Shown: positions 1 to 8,769, counted from the stretch's first letter. The stretch is DNA of 39,885 bases from Avelusimicrobium sp963660385 (GCA_963660385.1 CAVKWQ010000006.1:1-39885); one strand, 5' to 3'. The notes: generated from the letters alone by a model not told the origin. Made by a program: numbers and translations.

Positions 1-696
1 GCGTTAAACGCCTGCTTGGCCCGTTACAAGCAAGAGGGCGTGGAACACTTTATTTACTGCGGGGACATCATCGGTTACGGGCCGGACCCCGAAGCGTGCG
101 TTAAGAAAATTTCCTCTTTAAATTTGTTGGCCTGCGTGTTGGGCAATCACGATGCTGTATTCGTTCAGCCCGAGTTGGAAACCTTGTTTAATTACGATGC
201 CAAAATTGCGCTGGATGAAAACAAAAAGCATTTAAGCGAAAAATCTATCCGCTATCTAACCTCGTTGCCCACCGTGGCGCGCGGGGATAATTTTACTGTG
301 GTGCACGGCACTCCCAACGACCCGATAAAGGAATATTTTTCCAGTTGCGCCCAGTTCCGCACCACATATGACAAGTGGCAGGGAAAAATTTGCTTTGTGG
401 GGCACTCCCATTTGCCCTTTTATATCCGCGGCACGCAAAACTCGTGCGTGATTTATTTGTGCAAACGCGAGGACGCCACCGTCCACTTGTCCGACAAAAT
501 GCGCTATGTGCTGAACCCGGGTTCCGTGGGCAAGCCGCGCGATTTAAACCCGCACGCTTCCTTTGGCATTTGGGATACCGAAAAAAGCACCTTCCGTTTT
601 ATCCGCCAGCCGTACGATTTCGCGCCCACGCAGAAAAAAATGCAGGAAAGAAAGTTCCCCGCATTTTTAATAAACAGTTTGGCGCACGGCCTGTAA
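1..696 (+). CDS. Calcineurin-like metallophosphoesterase (5' partial)
   Basis: The open frame runs in from the left edge of the window, so the N-terminus is missing. The first in-frame TTG at 16 is not a convincing start, because family members begin about 20 residues earlier with a D-x-H metal-binding motif. What is visible fits a YfcE/MJ0936-type phosphoesterase: CGDIIGYGPDPEAC (second metal motif), LGNHD (third), VHGTP, then VGHSHLPF (GHTH-like) and NPGSVGKPRD near the end. Such enzymes are small cytosolic metal-dependent phosphodiesterases or phosphatases; the substrate cannot be told. The stop codon abuts the stop of the convergent membrane glycosyltransferase gene with no spacer (TAATTA across 694-699). 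Confidence 0.85.
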   Translation, partial: ALNACLARYKQEGVEHFIYCGDIIGYGPDPEACVKKISSLNLLACVLGNHDAVFVQPELETLFNYDAKIALDENKKHLSEKSIRYLTSLPTVARGDNFTVVHGTPNDPIKEYFSSCAQFRTTYDKWQGKICFVGHSHLPFYIRGTQNSCVIYLCKREDATVHLSDKMRYVLNPGSVGKPRDLNPHASFGIWDTEKSTFRFIRQPYDFAPTQKKMQERKFPAFLINSLAHGL

Positions 697-2046
697 TTAC
701 CGTTTGATTTTTTGTTTGGCATATTGCACAAGCGCACTTGCCGCCGCTCCCGCCGGGATGCATAGTACAAATTCAAACGGCGCGCGGAAACGCGCGTATG
801 CACCGAAAAACACCGAACCGATTCCCCAAAAATACAAACAATACACCAGCAGAAAGAAGATTTCCGCTTTTCGGGTTTTCCACAGCAGTACAAAGCCGCC
901 TATGCTAAAAAGCACCAGCAAAAATACTTCCCCGCTGCCCGCGATAAAAAGCAGTTTGTTGGTGGCTGTTTTAAGCCAATTTTCGTGCAGAGCGGTGGTA
1001 TGGTTTAGCATTTGTCCGTCCAATTCTTCCTCGGGCACAGCACCGCCCGTCAGTAAGCGCGAAAGGTGGACGAAATTGGCCCCAAAGAGCGTCTTCATTG
1101 CCCATAAAGGGGCACGGGAGAGTTTATATAAAAAGGCCTCTTGGATAAGCGGTTTTGCCATCGCTTTATATAGGCGCGCTTGGTCCGCCGGAGGGAGTGC
1201 GTTAAACCCGGGCGGGAGCGAATTTCCCAGCGCGGTGTGTGCCTGCGGAACGGACAAATTGTATTTGTAGGCCAAATAGTCCTCGTTCCACATATACAGG
1301 TTGTACGCTCCCACGGACGTAAACCCGCCGAAGCCCGTTTGAACGTAATTTCTCACTTGCCACGCGCCGACGAGTGTCAATAGGGGGACAAAGAAAAGGA
1401 CGGCAATCTTCCAGGCCGGAAAGCGCACCAGTTTGGCGGCGGAAAAACACACCAAGATAATCGCGCTTGCAAACATAAAGTAATACGCGGCCGGGCGCAC
1501 ATAAACGGCCCCCGCTAGAAAAACTGCGGCTAACAGAATTTTCCACCCGGTGGGGTTTAATAAAAAATCCACCGTAAAATAGACAAACCAAGCAAGTAAA
1601 AACGCGCACAAAACTTCTGTCAGCACGGCAAACGAAAGCGAGAAATACAGCACGCTTGCCGCACAGAAGAACGTTGCCCAGCGTGCCGTATTTTGGCCGT
1701 TTATTTTTTCAGCCGTCATATAAACGGGGATAAGTAAGGTAAGCGAAAGCAAGTTTTGCACGAGTGCCACGGCCCACGTCATATTGCCGAAAACCGTTTG
1801 CACCAAGGCCAAAAAGAACGGATAGCCCGGTGTGCGCAAAAGCATTGGCGCGGCAGTTACCGCTTCCCACATTTGGCCGTATTCCAGCCACGTTTGCGCC
1901 GGGTAAACATAGGTGAGCGAATCGGGGAACGCCAAAATCTTTTCCCCCAGCGGGTGCCAATAGAACAGCCCGAGGAGCGCCGTCCCTTTCACAAGGGCCA
2001 GTGCTGCAAAAATGGACCAAAACACTTTATCTTTATAAAAACGCAT
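697..2046 (-). CDS. ArnT/GT39-like polytopic membrane glycosyltransferase
   Basis: This is a 449-residue protein with about ten hydrophobic segments and a cytoplasmic-facing basic start (MRFYKDK). The first large loop holds an acidic motif (PDSLTY, Asp42) followed by RTPGYPFF (71-78). That arrangement is typical of glycosyltransferase family 39/ArnT-like proteins that move sugars from polyprenyl-phosphate donors in the periplasm. Acceptor and donor cannot be told from sequence. The gene stands alone, diverges from the SemiSWEET-like pair and ends directly against the phosphoesterase. No Shine-Dalgarno is seen; a TACAAT hexamer lies 6 nt before the ATG, with TTGCGG 17 nt further upstream, suggesting a leaderless mRNA. 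Confidence 0.75.
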   Translation of the reverse strand: MRFYKDKVFWSIFAALALVKGTALLGLFYWHPLGEKILAFPDSLTYVYPAQTWLEYGQMWEAVTAAPMLLRTPGYPFFLALVQTVFGNMTWAVALVQNLLSLTLLIPVYMTAEKINGQNTARWATFFCAASVLYFSLSFAVLTEVLCAFLLAWFVYFTVDFLLNPTGWKILLAAVFLAGAVYVRPAAYYFMFASAIILVCFSAAKLVRFPAWKIAVLFFVPLLTLVGAWQVRNYVQTGFGGFTSVGAYNLYMWNEDYLAYKYNLSVPQAHTALGNSLPPGFNALPPADQARLYKAMAKPLIQEAFLYKLSRAPLWAMKTLFGANFVHLSRLLTGGAVPEEELDGQMLNHTTALHENWLKTATNKLLFIAGSGEVFLLVLFSIGGFVLLWKTRKAEIFFLLVYCLYFWGIGSVFFGAYARFRAPFEFVLCIPAGAAASALVQYAKQKIKR

Positions 2047-2052
2047 AAGTTT

Positions 2053-2058
2053 ATTGTA
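2053..2058 (-). promoter_or_regulatory. Probable -10 box of the GT39-like gene, leaderless spacing
   Basis: TACAAT on the minus strand, followed by six bases and then the ATG at 2046. TTGCGG sits 17 nt upstream of it as a -35 candidate. A transcript from here would start at or next to the ATG. Confidence 0.5.
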
Positions 2059-2087
2059 TGAAAAAGAGGCTTATCCCGCAAAAAAGA

Positions 2088-2093
2088 TAAAAT
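2088..2093 (+). promoter_or_regulatory. Probable -10 box of the first SemiSWEET-like gene, leaderless spacing
   Basis: TAAAAT, then ataact, then the ATG at 2100. The same 12-base string plus ATG precedes the biotin ligase-like gene on the other strand (15140-15151). No Shine-Dalgarno is present. Confidence 0.45.
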
Positions 2094-2099
2094 ATAACT

Positions 2100-2429
2100 A
2101 TGCATACCAGTATTTTTGAAGCGCTTATGATGTTGGGTTTCGGCGTGGCGTGGCCGTTTAATATTTTGCGTTCCATACGCAGTAAAACCGCCGCGGGCAA
2201 GAGTTTCGCCTTTGCTTTTACGCTGGAATTTGCCTATATTTGCGGCGTAATCCATAAAATTTTATACTCGTTTGATATCGTATTTTGGCTGTATTTGCTG
2301 GATGCGGTCTTGGTGCTGATTGATATTATTTTAATGTTCCGCAACCAGCAGTTGGATAAATTCCGTGCCCTGCGCGCCCAAGCCCGCCAGCGCCGCCGGG
2401 CTTCTCCTAAAATGGTAAAATATAAATAG
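2100..2429 (+). CDS. SemiSWEET/PQ-loop-like small membrane protein, copy 1
   Basis: A 109-residue protein with three predicted membrane helices (roughly 5-20, 36-54 and 58-80) and a very basic C-terminal tail. Between helices 1 and 2 lies WPFNILRSIRSKTAAGKS, which resembles the loop of PQ-loop/SemiSWEET proteins, although the literal PQ pair is absent. SemiSWEETs are about 90-residue sugar transporters working as dimers, so sugar or small-solute transport is plausible but unproven. The next gene is a close paralogue sharing the SIFEALMMLGFG start and the loop. GT39 is divergent. Confidence 0.6.
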   Translation: MHTSIFEALMMLGFGVAWPFNILRSIRSKTAAGKSFAFAFTLEFAYICGVIHKILYSFDIVFWLYLLDAVLVLIDIILMFRNQQLDKFRALRAQARQRRRASPKMVKYK

Positions 2430-2482
2430 CAATACAGCACGCCCCGCAAAAATAGGACCCGCTCCGCGCTGTGGGAGGTAAT

Positions 2483-2809
2483 ATGAGTATTTTTGAAGCG
2501 TTAATGATGTTAGGTTTCGGTCTTGCCTGGCCGTTTAATATTTCGCGCTCCTTGCGCACAAAAACCGCCGCCGGCAAAAGTTTCCTGTTTATGGGAACGA
2601 TTGAATTTGCCTATGTGTGCGGGATGATTCATAAAATTTTGCACAATTTTGACTGGGTCTTTTGGCTCTATGTGCTTAACTTTGTAATGGTGTTGGTGGA
2701 TTGCCTCTTAATGGTGCGCTACACCAAGTTGGATGTATTCCGCAAACGCCACGCGGACTTGAAGGCCAAACGCCACCGCGAACGGATGCAAAAAGCCAAA
2801 CAAAACTAA
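2483..2809 (+). CDS. SemiSWEET/PQ-loop-like small membrane protein, copy 2
   Basis: A 108-residue paralogue of the preceding gene with three membrane helices and a strongly basic tail (RKRHADLKAKRHRERMQK). The start at 2483 is chosen because GGAGG lies at 2473-2477 and it gives the same MSIFEALMMLGFG start as copy 1; an in-frame GTG at 2471 falls on the ribosome binding site. Between helices the loop reads WPFNISRSLRTKTAAGKS. The two copies, 53 nt apart, probably arose by tandem duplication and may form a heteromer. Function as a SemiSWEET-type transporter is inference. A strong terminator follows. Confidence 0.62.
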   Translation: MSIFEALMMLGFGLAWPFNISRSLRTKTAAGKSFLFMGTIEFAYVCGMIHKILHNFDWVFWLYVLNFVMVLVDCLLMVRYTKLDVFRKRHADLKAKRHRERMQKAKQN

Positions 2810-2812
2810 TTT

Positions 2813-2839
2813 AAAGCCCCGCAACCAGCGGGGCTTTTT
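2813..2839 (+). terminator. Rho-independent terminator after the SemiSWEET-like pair
   Basis: Perfect 10-bp stem (AAAGCCCCGC / GCGGGGCTTT) with loop AACCA, running into a T-tract. Confidence 0.9.
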
Positions 2840-2913
2840 CATCTCCAGCGGGGAAGGCCGGATATAACCCCTTTTAAAAGCCCTTTTATCGGGCGAAAAC
2901 TTGCCTAAAAAGA

Positions 2914-2919
2914 TATAAT
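2914..2919 (+). promoter_or_regulatory. Probable -10 box for threonine aldolase
   Basis: Consensus TATAAT about 40 nt upstream of the start codon, in the AT-rich gap after the terminator. No good -35 at standard spacing. Confidence 0.45.
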
Positions 2920-2959
2920 AAAAGAAATTCAACCCTCTACACAGTAGAGCGAGGTTCTT

Positions 2960-4003
2960 ATGATTAGATTTAATTGTGATTACAGCGAAGGCGCCCACCC
3001 GCGTATTTTGGAAAAGTTGGCGCAAACCAATTTGGAGCAAACACCCGGCTACGGGCAAGACACCTATTGCCGCCAAGCGGCCGATTTGATTAAATCCCTG
3101 TGCCAAACGCCGGATGCCGAGGTACACTTTTTGGCGGGCGGTACGCAAACCAATCTAACGGTGATTGCGGCCTGCCTGCGCCCGTACCAAACGGTCATTT
3201 CCGCCGATTCCGGGCATATTAACGTGCACGAAGCGGGTGCGATTGAAGCCACGGGCCACCGCATTTTAACGGTGCCGGAGCAAAACGGCAAATTGACGGC
3301 GGAGCAAATTTCCCGCTGCTGCAAGGAGCATTGGCTGGACGATAACCCGGAATTTGCCCCGCAGCCCAAACTGGTGTATATTTCCTTCCCCACGGAATAC
3401 GGCACGCTGTACTCCAAAGAGGAACTTTCCGCTATCCGCCGCGTGTGCGATGAGAATAACCTCTTTTTATTTGCGGACGGCGCGCGCCTGGGCTACGGGT
3501 TAGAGGCCCCCGGCAATGACGTTACGCTGGCGGATTTAGCGGCCTGCTGTGATGTGTTTTACATTGGCGGCACGAAGATTGGAGCCCTCTTGGGCGAAGC
3601 GGTAGTCATCGTAAACCCCAAACTCCAAAAGGATTTCCGCTATTTTATGAAGCAACGCGGCGCAATGCTGGCCAAGGGGCGCATTTTGGGGCTTCAATTT
3701 TTGGCCTTGTTTGAAGACGGCCTTTATTTTAAACTTTCCAAACACGCCGACGATATGGCGCAAATCATCCGCCAAGCGTGCAAGGACAGCGGCTTTGAGT
3801 TTTTGTATGATTCTCCCACCAACCAGCAATTCCCTATTATGCCGGATGAGTTGGTAAAACAGTTGGAAGAATTGTACGCCTTTTCACACACCAAACGCTT
3901 GGACCACCACAGAAGCGCCATCCGCATTTGCACCAGTTGGGCTACCCGCCCGGAGGATGTGGAGCAACTGGTGGCTGATATCCACAAATACGCGGGGAAA
4001 TAA
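2960..4003 (+). CDS. ltaE: Low-specificity L-threonine aldolase / beta-eliminating lyase family
   Basis: A 347-residue fold-type I PLP enzyme. Threonine aldolases cleave L-threonine or allo-threonine to glycine and acetaldehyde in the cytosol. The N-terminal substrate region is recognisable (FNCDYSEGAHPRIL). SGHINVHEAGAIE (84-96) carries the His that stacks on PLP, ADGARLG (172-178) carries the Asp that binds the PLP nitrogen, and YIGGTKIG (201-208) carries the Schiff-base Lys206. Length is normal for the family. The substrate could also be another beta-hydroxy amino acid. Endonuclease IV starts 1 nt after the stop, so the two are co-transcribed. Confidence 0.88.
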   Translation: MIRFNCDYSEGAHPRILEKLAQTNLEQTPGYGQDTYCRQAADLIKSLCQTPDAEVHFLAGGTQTNLTVIAACLRPYQTVISADSGHINVHEAGAIEATGHRILTVPEQNGKLTAEQISRCCKEHWLDDNPEFAPQPKLVYISFPTEYGTLYSKEELSAIRRVCDENNLFLFADGARLGYGLEAPGNDVTLADLAACCDVFYIGGTKIGALLGEAVVIVNPKLQKDFRYFMKQRGAMLAKGRILGLQFLALFEDGLYFKLSKHADDMAQIIRQACKDSGFEFLYDSPTNQQFPIMPDELVKQLEELYAFSHTKRLDHHRSAIRICTSWATRPEDVEQLVADIHKYAGK

Positions 4004-4004
4004 T

Positions 4005-4835
4005 ATGTTACACATCGGGTGCCATTTATCCTCTTCCAAGGGTTTTAAGGCAATGGGCGAAACCGCTCTTTCTATCGGGGCGGATACGTTCCAGTTCTTT
4101 ACGCGCAATCCGCGCGGCAGCCAGGCCAAACCCATTGACCCGCAGGATGCCGAAGCCTTGCGCGAACTGCTTGTCCAAAAGCATTTTGCACCCATTATTG
4201 CGCACGCACCCTATACGCTTAACCCCGCTTCCGCCGACCCCAAAACGCGCGAATTTGCCCGCCAGACCTTTGCGGACGATTTACAGCGTATGGAATATGT
4301 GCCGGGGAACCTGTACAACTTTCACCCAGGCAGCCACGTCGGCCAAGGGGTGGAAAAAGGCATTGAACTGATTGTGGAAACGCTAAACGAAATTTTAACG
4401 CCTAATTTGCATACGACGGTACTTTTGGAAACAATGGCCGGCAAGGGGAGCGAAATCGGGCGGACCTTTGACGAGTTAAAACGGATTTTAGACGGGGTAA
4501 AATTAAATAACCTGCTGGGCGTGTGTATGGATACCTGCCACATCAGCGATGCAGGTTATTCACTCGTGCATTTGGACGATACCTTGGCGGAGTTTGATAA
4601 GCAAATCGGCCTGCCCCTTTTAAAGGCTATCCACTTAAACGACAGTTTAAACCCGCAGGGGGCGCATAAGGACCGCCACGCCTGTATCGGCCAAGGCACC
4701 ATTGGGCTAAATACCTTGGTGGGTGTGATTAACCACCCGGCCTTAAAGCATTTGCCGTTTTGTTTGGAAACCCCCAACGATTTGGCAGGCTACGAAAAGG
4801 AAATTAAACTCTTACGCGGGCTGTATAAGGAATAA
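4005..4835 (+). CDS. nfo: Endonuclease IV (apurinic/apyrimidinic endonuclease)
   Basis: A 276-residue TIM-barrel AP endonuclease of base excision repair that nicks 5' to abasic sites. All nine expected metal ligands can be placed: His67 (IAHAPY), His107 (FHPGSH), Glu142 (LLET), Asp176 and His179 (MDTCHISDAG), His210 (HLNDS), Asp223 and His225 (HKDRH) and Glu255 (LETP). The ATG at 4005 is chosen because the protein then begins MLHIGCHLSSSKG, the normal family start; an upstream in-frame ATG at 3957 lies inside the aldolase gene. The gene ends directly against the convergent methyltransferase gene. Confidence 0.95.
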   Translation: MLHIGCHLSSSKGFKAMGETALSIGADTFQFFTRNPRGSQAKPIDPQDAEALRELLVQKHFAPIIAHAPYTLNPASADPKTREFARQTFADDLQRMEYVPGNLYNFHPGSHVGQGVEKGIELIVETLNEILTPNLHTTVLLETMAGKGSEIGRTFDELKRILDGVKLNNLLGVCMDTCHISDAGYSLVHLDDTLAEFDKQIGLPLLKAIHLNDSLNPQGAHKDRHACIGQGTIGLNTLVGVINHPALKHLPFCLETPNDLAGYEKEIKLLRGLYKE

Positions 4836-5531
4836 CTACTTGGTTTTAACCACCAGCATCAGGCTGTATCCGCCCACCCAAAACGCGGCCCAACTCTTGG
4901 GCAGTAAATAGTGCGCCAGCAAGCGTATGCACATACCGATACGGCTTTTGAGCCCCGTCAGTTTTGGCGGGCGTTCTACATATTTGTTGGTATAGTGCGC
5001 GTGCAAAATCTGCCAGCCGCGCTTTTTTAAGAGCCTTTTTAAATACCTTGCTGTAAAAAAGTGGATATGCCCCACAGTTTGGTATTCTTCCTCTAAAATT
5101 TCAGGTTTTATAAGCGTGCGGAACGATAAATCCAGCGGAACGTGCAAAATAAGCACAGGGGCCTTTGTGGCAAGTTCACTTAAAAACCGCTCCATATCCG
5201 GAACGTGCTCCACTACATCTATGGCTAGGGCAACGTCAAAGGTTCCGTCCGCCCACGCTTCACACAAAAAATTTACGTTTTCGGGTGCGTGCTGTTTGGC
5301 CAGACTAATCGCCTGCGGGGAAATATCGCACCCGGTAAAGCGTATTTCCGGGTGGTGGTGGGCCCAATGGTTAATCAGCGCCCCTGCTCCGCACCCGGCG
5401 TCCAATACCGAGTGGGGGGACAAACGGGCCGCCTTTACCGCGCGCAAAACGTGCGCCAGTTTCCAGCGCGCGTCTTGTGCGTGCCAGCCGGGATTTTGCA
5501 AAAGATAGTTGCCGTCTGTATAGCGGGACAT
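4836..5531 (-). CDS. Class I SAM-dependent methyltransferase
   Basis: A 231-residue Rossmann-fold methyltransferase. Motif I is VLDAGCGAGAL (42-52), followed by TGCDISPQAI (motif II, acidic end of beta 2) and DVALAIDVVEHVPD (motif III/IV region). This matches the UbiG/COQ5-like Methyltransf_11 group, but the substrate is not recognisable. The C-terminus contains a hydrophobic stretch (AFWVGGYSLMLVV) that may touch a membrane. The final part of the gene abuts nfo with no spacer (TAACTA). No Shine-Dalgarno; TATAAT lies 6 nt before the ATG. Confidence 0.82.
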   Translation of the reverse strand: MSRYTDGNYLLQNPGWHAQDARWKLAHVLRAVKAARLSPHSVLDAGCGAGALINHWAHHHPEIRFTGCDISPQAISLAKQHAPENVNFLCEAWADGTFDVALAIDVVEHVPDMERFLSELATKAPVLILHVPLDLSFRTLIKPEILEEEYQTVGHIHFFTARYLKRLLKKRGWQILHAHYTNKYVERPPKLTGLKSRIGMCIRLLAHYLLPKSWAAFWVGGYSLMLVVKTK

Positions 5532-5537
5532 ACCTTT

Positions 5538-5543
5538 ATTATA
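5538..5543 (-). promoter_or_regulatory. Probable -10 box of the methyltransferase gene, leaderless spacing
   Basis: Consensus TATAAT on the minus strand, six bases, then ATG at 5531. Confidence 0.5.
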
Positions 5544-5606
5544 CCTTTTACCTATTATATAGGGGGCTTTTGTGCAAAAAAACCTTTCCTTTTGGCCTAA
5601 ATTCTG

Positions 5607-5612
5607 TATAAT
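5607..5612 (+). promoter_or_regulatory. Probable -10 box of the autotransporter gene
   Basis: Consensus TATAAT; a weak TTTCCT lies 16 nt upstream. It leaves a leader of about 32 nt containing a GGAGG ribosome binding site at 5642-5646. Confidence 0.55.
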
Positions 5613-5650
5613 AGGAATATATTGTTTTTTATATACAAACCGGAGGATAA

Positions 5651-8600
5651 ATGAGAAAGTTTCTCGTTGCAGTTTTCTTTGTGCTGTCTGCTCCCTTACT
5701 TACGCAGGCGGCCCAAAATGTCCAAATAAACTGGGACGGCCCAAATCACTACCGTGAAATTACCGATAATACCAACGACAATAAAGAGTTGGCTATTGTC
5801 GGGGCCGGCTCTTTAAATGCAGGGGCTATTGATGGGGCTACCCTTACCGTAAACGGCAAAGATATCAATATCAATACTGCTGATGCCGCGAATAAGGTTT
5901 ACAAATCGGTTACGCACAGTTCCGACAATAAATTTGAAACCCCGACTTCGGGCAATGCCACCAACGGCGCGTATGTTGCCGGCGGTGCGGCCTACAACAA
6001 CAATGTTACTAACAGTTCCGTTAGTATGACGGGTACGAACCTGACGGGCAGAAACGTAATGGGCGGTGCGGCCTTAATGCGCGAAGCGGGCGACCGCTTT
6101 GGCGATGCGTCTGCCAACAATAACTCTGTTTCCATTAGCGGCGGTTCGGTAAATTTTTACCAATTTACCCCGACCGGGGCTTCTTCCGCCGAAAAGTTGG
6201 GTGGCAATGTGTACGGCGGTTATACCAAATTTTCCAAGGGTTCGGCCAATAATAACACTGTTTCTATCACGGACGGCGCAACCGTAAAGGGCGACGTCAT
6301 CGGCGGTTATACCGACGAACGCTTGACCGAAGAAGATGTGCAAGAGTCCGGCGTAATTGACACCAAAGCGAGTGGCAACTATGTGCTCGTAAAAGATTCT
6401 ACCGTGGAAGGCACGGTGGCGGGCGCCAAGGGCGCGGCTACTGCCGAAAACAACACGGTTGTTATTGATAATTCCACCGTGGCTACCGTAGTGGGTGCCG
6501 CCAAAGGCCGCGGCGTGGCGGATAGTTCCGCTTCCGTCGTAAATGTGGACAACAACACCGTTATTATCAGAAACAACAGCACCGTAACGGATTTGGCGGC
6601 GGCTGTAAACGGCACGTCCGTCAATGCCAAAGGCAATACCTTGACGTTAGATAGTTCCACCGTTAATATGGCTTCCATTTATGCCGTAAAAATGGGTTTA
6701 AACCAGGACGCGTCCGGTGAGTCGGTGGCCGCTACCGTTGGCGAGAACACCTTGAACCTGAACAATATGAGCGGAACCTTTAACGAATTGGGCGGCTCCG
6801 TCAACTTGGCCGGTACCTCCAACGGCAACGTAGTAAACGTAAACAATTCCGCCTTAACGTTAAGCAACTCCGGTAAATTTTTCGGCGATACGTTGGACTT
6901 GACCACCTTGTCCGCTAACGAACTGCTGCCTGCGGCTATGCCGGCAGACCAGGGCGCTATTTTCGGTGGCGCGAGTATGACCTATACCCGCACCGTAAAC
7001 ACTACGCCCAGCACGGACGCGCCGGAAGCGGAAGAAATTTCTATCGGCGGTACCAACAGCGATAACAACACCGTTTCCATTGCGGGCGGCGATTCCGTAA
7101 AGGACGTAAAAGCCAATGTGTTTGGCGGTTTCTCCGCTTACATTGACGAAGTGGATTATCAAACCAAAGACGAGTCCGGTGTTATCACCACGGTTAAAAA
7201 AGTGGGTTTGACTACTACCACCACCTCTTCCGACCCGGACGCTGACCCGGTGGACCCGGAAGTGGCGGAAAAAATTGACGACGTGTATTCCGCGTCCAAC
7301 AACACGGTAATTTTGGATAACGTAAAATTCAGCGGTAAAGTATATGGCGGTTATGTATATGGCGCCGAACTGAAAGACCAGAATATGCTTACCCAAAATA
7401 ACACCGTTATTTTGCGCAACAAAGTGGAATTGGACCCGACCGCTGTAATCTACGGCGGTAATAACGAATTTTACGGGGCTTCCACCAACAATTTGGTTTT
7501 TGACCGCACGATTGGTACGTTTACCAACAAAGACCAGTTCCAAAACTTTAATGACTGGTGGACCATCAATGCGGACTTTAATACCGACCTGCACTTTGAC
7601 TTCGGCGTTTACGCCAATATGACGCTTGATAAATCCACGATGCAGGAAGGTTCCAAAACCGTCGTAACCACCGTTACCAATACGGACTTAACGGGCGTTC
7701 GCGAAGGCGATACCGTGTACGATTTGGTGGACAGCGGCGTTGTATTAACCCAGCGCAAAGTGGGTGTTTATTCCTATGATTTGTCCGCTACCAGAGGTTC
7801 CGGCAACGAAATTAACTGGACCCTTACCGCTACGAAAGATAAAGCCAACGCCGAAGTGTACGGTCAGTTGCCGCTTGTCGGTTTGGCCTTAATCAGCGAA
7901 GGGCCCGAAATGCTCACCCAAACCTTAAACGATTTGTGGAAGAGCGACACCGAACAGAACACCTTTATCAATGGCGGTTACCACCACACCCGCTACAAAA
8001 CGGGCAGTGGCTTTGACTTGGATTCCGGCCTTGCGCAAGCGGGCGCCTGGAAGAAATTTACGAACGATTGGGCCTTGGGTATCTACGCCAAATATGCGGG
8101 CGGTTCTTATAAAACCTTCCCCATTAAAGTTACCGGTGATGCCAATGTGTTCGGCGGCGGTTTGATGACCTCTTACCGTTACAGCGACACGGGCCGCTTG
8201 GAAGCCACCTTGGAAGCCGGCTATGTGGACGCCAAGTTTGAATCCTCCGAACTCTTGTCCACCTTTAAGAGCAAAGGGATGTACTACGGCGCCAGCGCGG
8301 GCTTTGTGGAAAACCCGTTGGAAGATTTAAGCCTGTATGCCAACTTCAACTGGAAGCGCAAAGCCTCCGACGACATCACCGACGACTTGGACCAGAAAAT
8401 CAAGTTTGATACCTTGCAGAGTATGGCCCTGCGCTTCGGCGGCGATTATGCCTTTAACTCCGTGGACTGGAAGGGCGTAATTCCTTCTGTCGGTGCGAGC
8501 GCTATCTACGAAATGGACGGCAAATCTACCGTTACGGTGGAAGACGTCAAAAACAGCGAAGCCTCTATGAAAGGGATGAGCGGCCGCGGCCAAGTGTCTT

Positions 8601-8716
8601 TGGCTTACCACAACCAAGATACGTTCCTGCCCTTGCACACCGTGCTGACCGTTTACGGCCAGTTGGGCAAGCGCGAAGGCTTCGGCGGCGAAGTGAATAT
8701 TTCGTTTGAGTTCTAA
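5651..8716 (+). CDS. Autotransporter-type outer membrane protein with Asn-rich passenger repeats
   Basis: A 1021-residue protein. It starts with a signal peptide (MRKFLVAVFFVLSAPLLTQA) after a good GGAGG site. Residues about 25-640 form a beta-helix-like passenger with recurring NNTVSI/NNTVII/NNSVSI and VYGGY-type units. This part is rich in Asn, Thr, Gly and Val and has no Cys. Residues about 750-1021 look like an autotransporter beta-barrel: alternating hydrophobic strands ending in EVNISFEF with the terminal Phe used by the BAM machinery. It probably displays a surface adhesin-like passenger; no protease or enzymatic motif is visible. The gene is monocistronic, with its own promoter and UUCG-loop terminator. 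Confidence 0.8.
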   Translation: MRKFLVAVFFVLSAPLLTQAAQNVQINWDGPNHYREITDNTNDNKELAIVGAGSLNAGAIDGATLTVNGKDININTADAANKVYKSVTHSSDNKFETPTSGNATNGAYVAGGAAYNNNVTNSSVSMTGTNLTGRNVMGGAALMREAGDRFGDASANNNSVSISGGSVNFYQFTPTGASSAEKLGGNVYGGYTKFSKGSANNNTVSITDGATVKGDVIGGYTDERLTEEDVQESGVIDTKASGNYVLVKDSTVEGTVAGAKGAATAENNTVVIDNSTVATVVGAAKGRGVADSSASVVNVDNNTVIIRNNSTVTDLAAAVNGTSVNAKGNTLTLDSSTVNMASIYAVKMGLNQDASGESVAATVGENTLNLNNMSGTFNELGGSVNLAGTSNGNVVNVNNSALTLSNSGKFFGDTLDLTTLSANELLPAAMPADQGAIFGGASMTYTRTVNTTPSTDAPEAEEISIGGTNSDNNTVSIAGGDSVKDVKANVFGGFSAYIDEVDYQTKDESGVITTVKKVGLTTTTTSSDPDADPVDPEVAEKIDDVYSASNNTVILDNVKFSGKVYGGYVYGAELKDQNMLTQNNTVILRNKVELDPTAVIYGGNNEFYGASTNNLVFDRTIGTFTNKDQFQNFNDWWTINADFNTDLHFDFGVYANMTLDKSTMQEGSKTVVTTVTNTDLTGVREGDTVYDLVDSGVVLTQRKVGVYSYDLSATRGSGNEINWTLTATKDKANAEVYGQLPLVGLALISEGPEMLTQTLNDLWKSDTEQNTFINGGYHHTRYKTGSGFDLDSGLAQAGAWKKFTNDWALGIYAKYAGGSYKTFPIKVTGDANVFGGGLMTSYRYSDTGRLEATLEAGYVDAKFESSELLSTFKSKGMYYGASAGFVENPLEDLSLYANFNWKRKASDDITDDLDQKIKFDTLQSMALRFGGDYAFNSVDWKGVIPSVGASAIYEMDGKSTVTVEDVKNSEASMKGMSGRGQVSLAYHNQDTFLPLHTVLTVYGQLGKREGFGGEVNISFEF

Positions 8717-8741
8717 ACTGCAATCAAACGCAATTTTTGGT

Positions 8742-8769
8742 AAAGGCCCTTCGGGGCCTTTACTATTTT
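8742..8769 (+). terminator. Terminator-like hairpin after the autotransporter gene
   Basis: Perfect 8-bp stem (AAAGGCCC / GGGCCTTT) closed by a UUCG tetraloop, but the following U-tract is interrupted (tttactatttt). Confidence 0.75.

Noticed and set aside
6860..7594. Long open frame antisense to the autotransporter gene
   Set aside because: It lies wholly inside the well-supported autotransporter gene, has no ribosome binding site and its low-complexity Val/Gly/Arg composition is a mirror of the repeats on the other strand.
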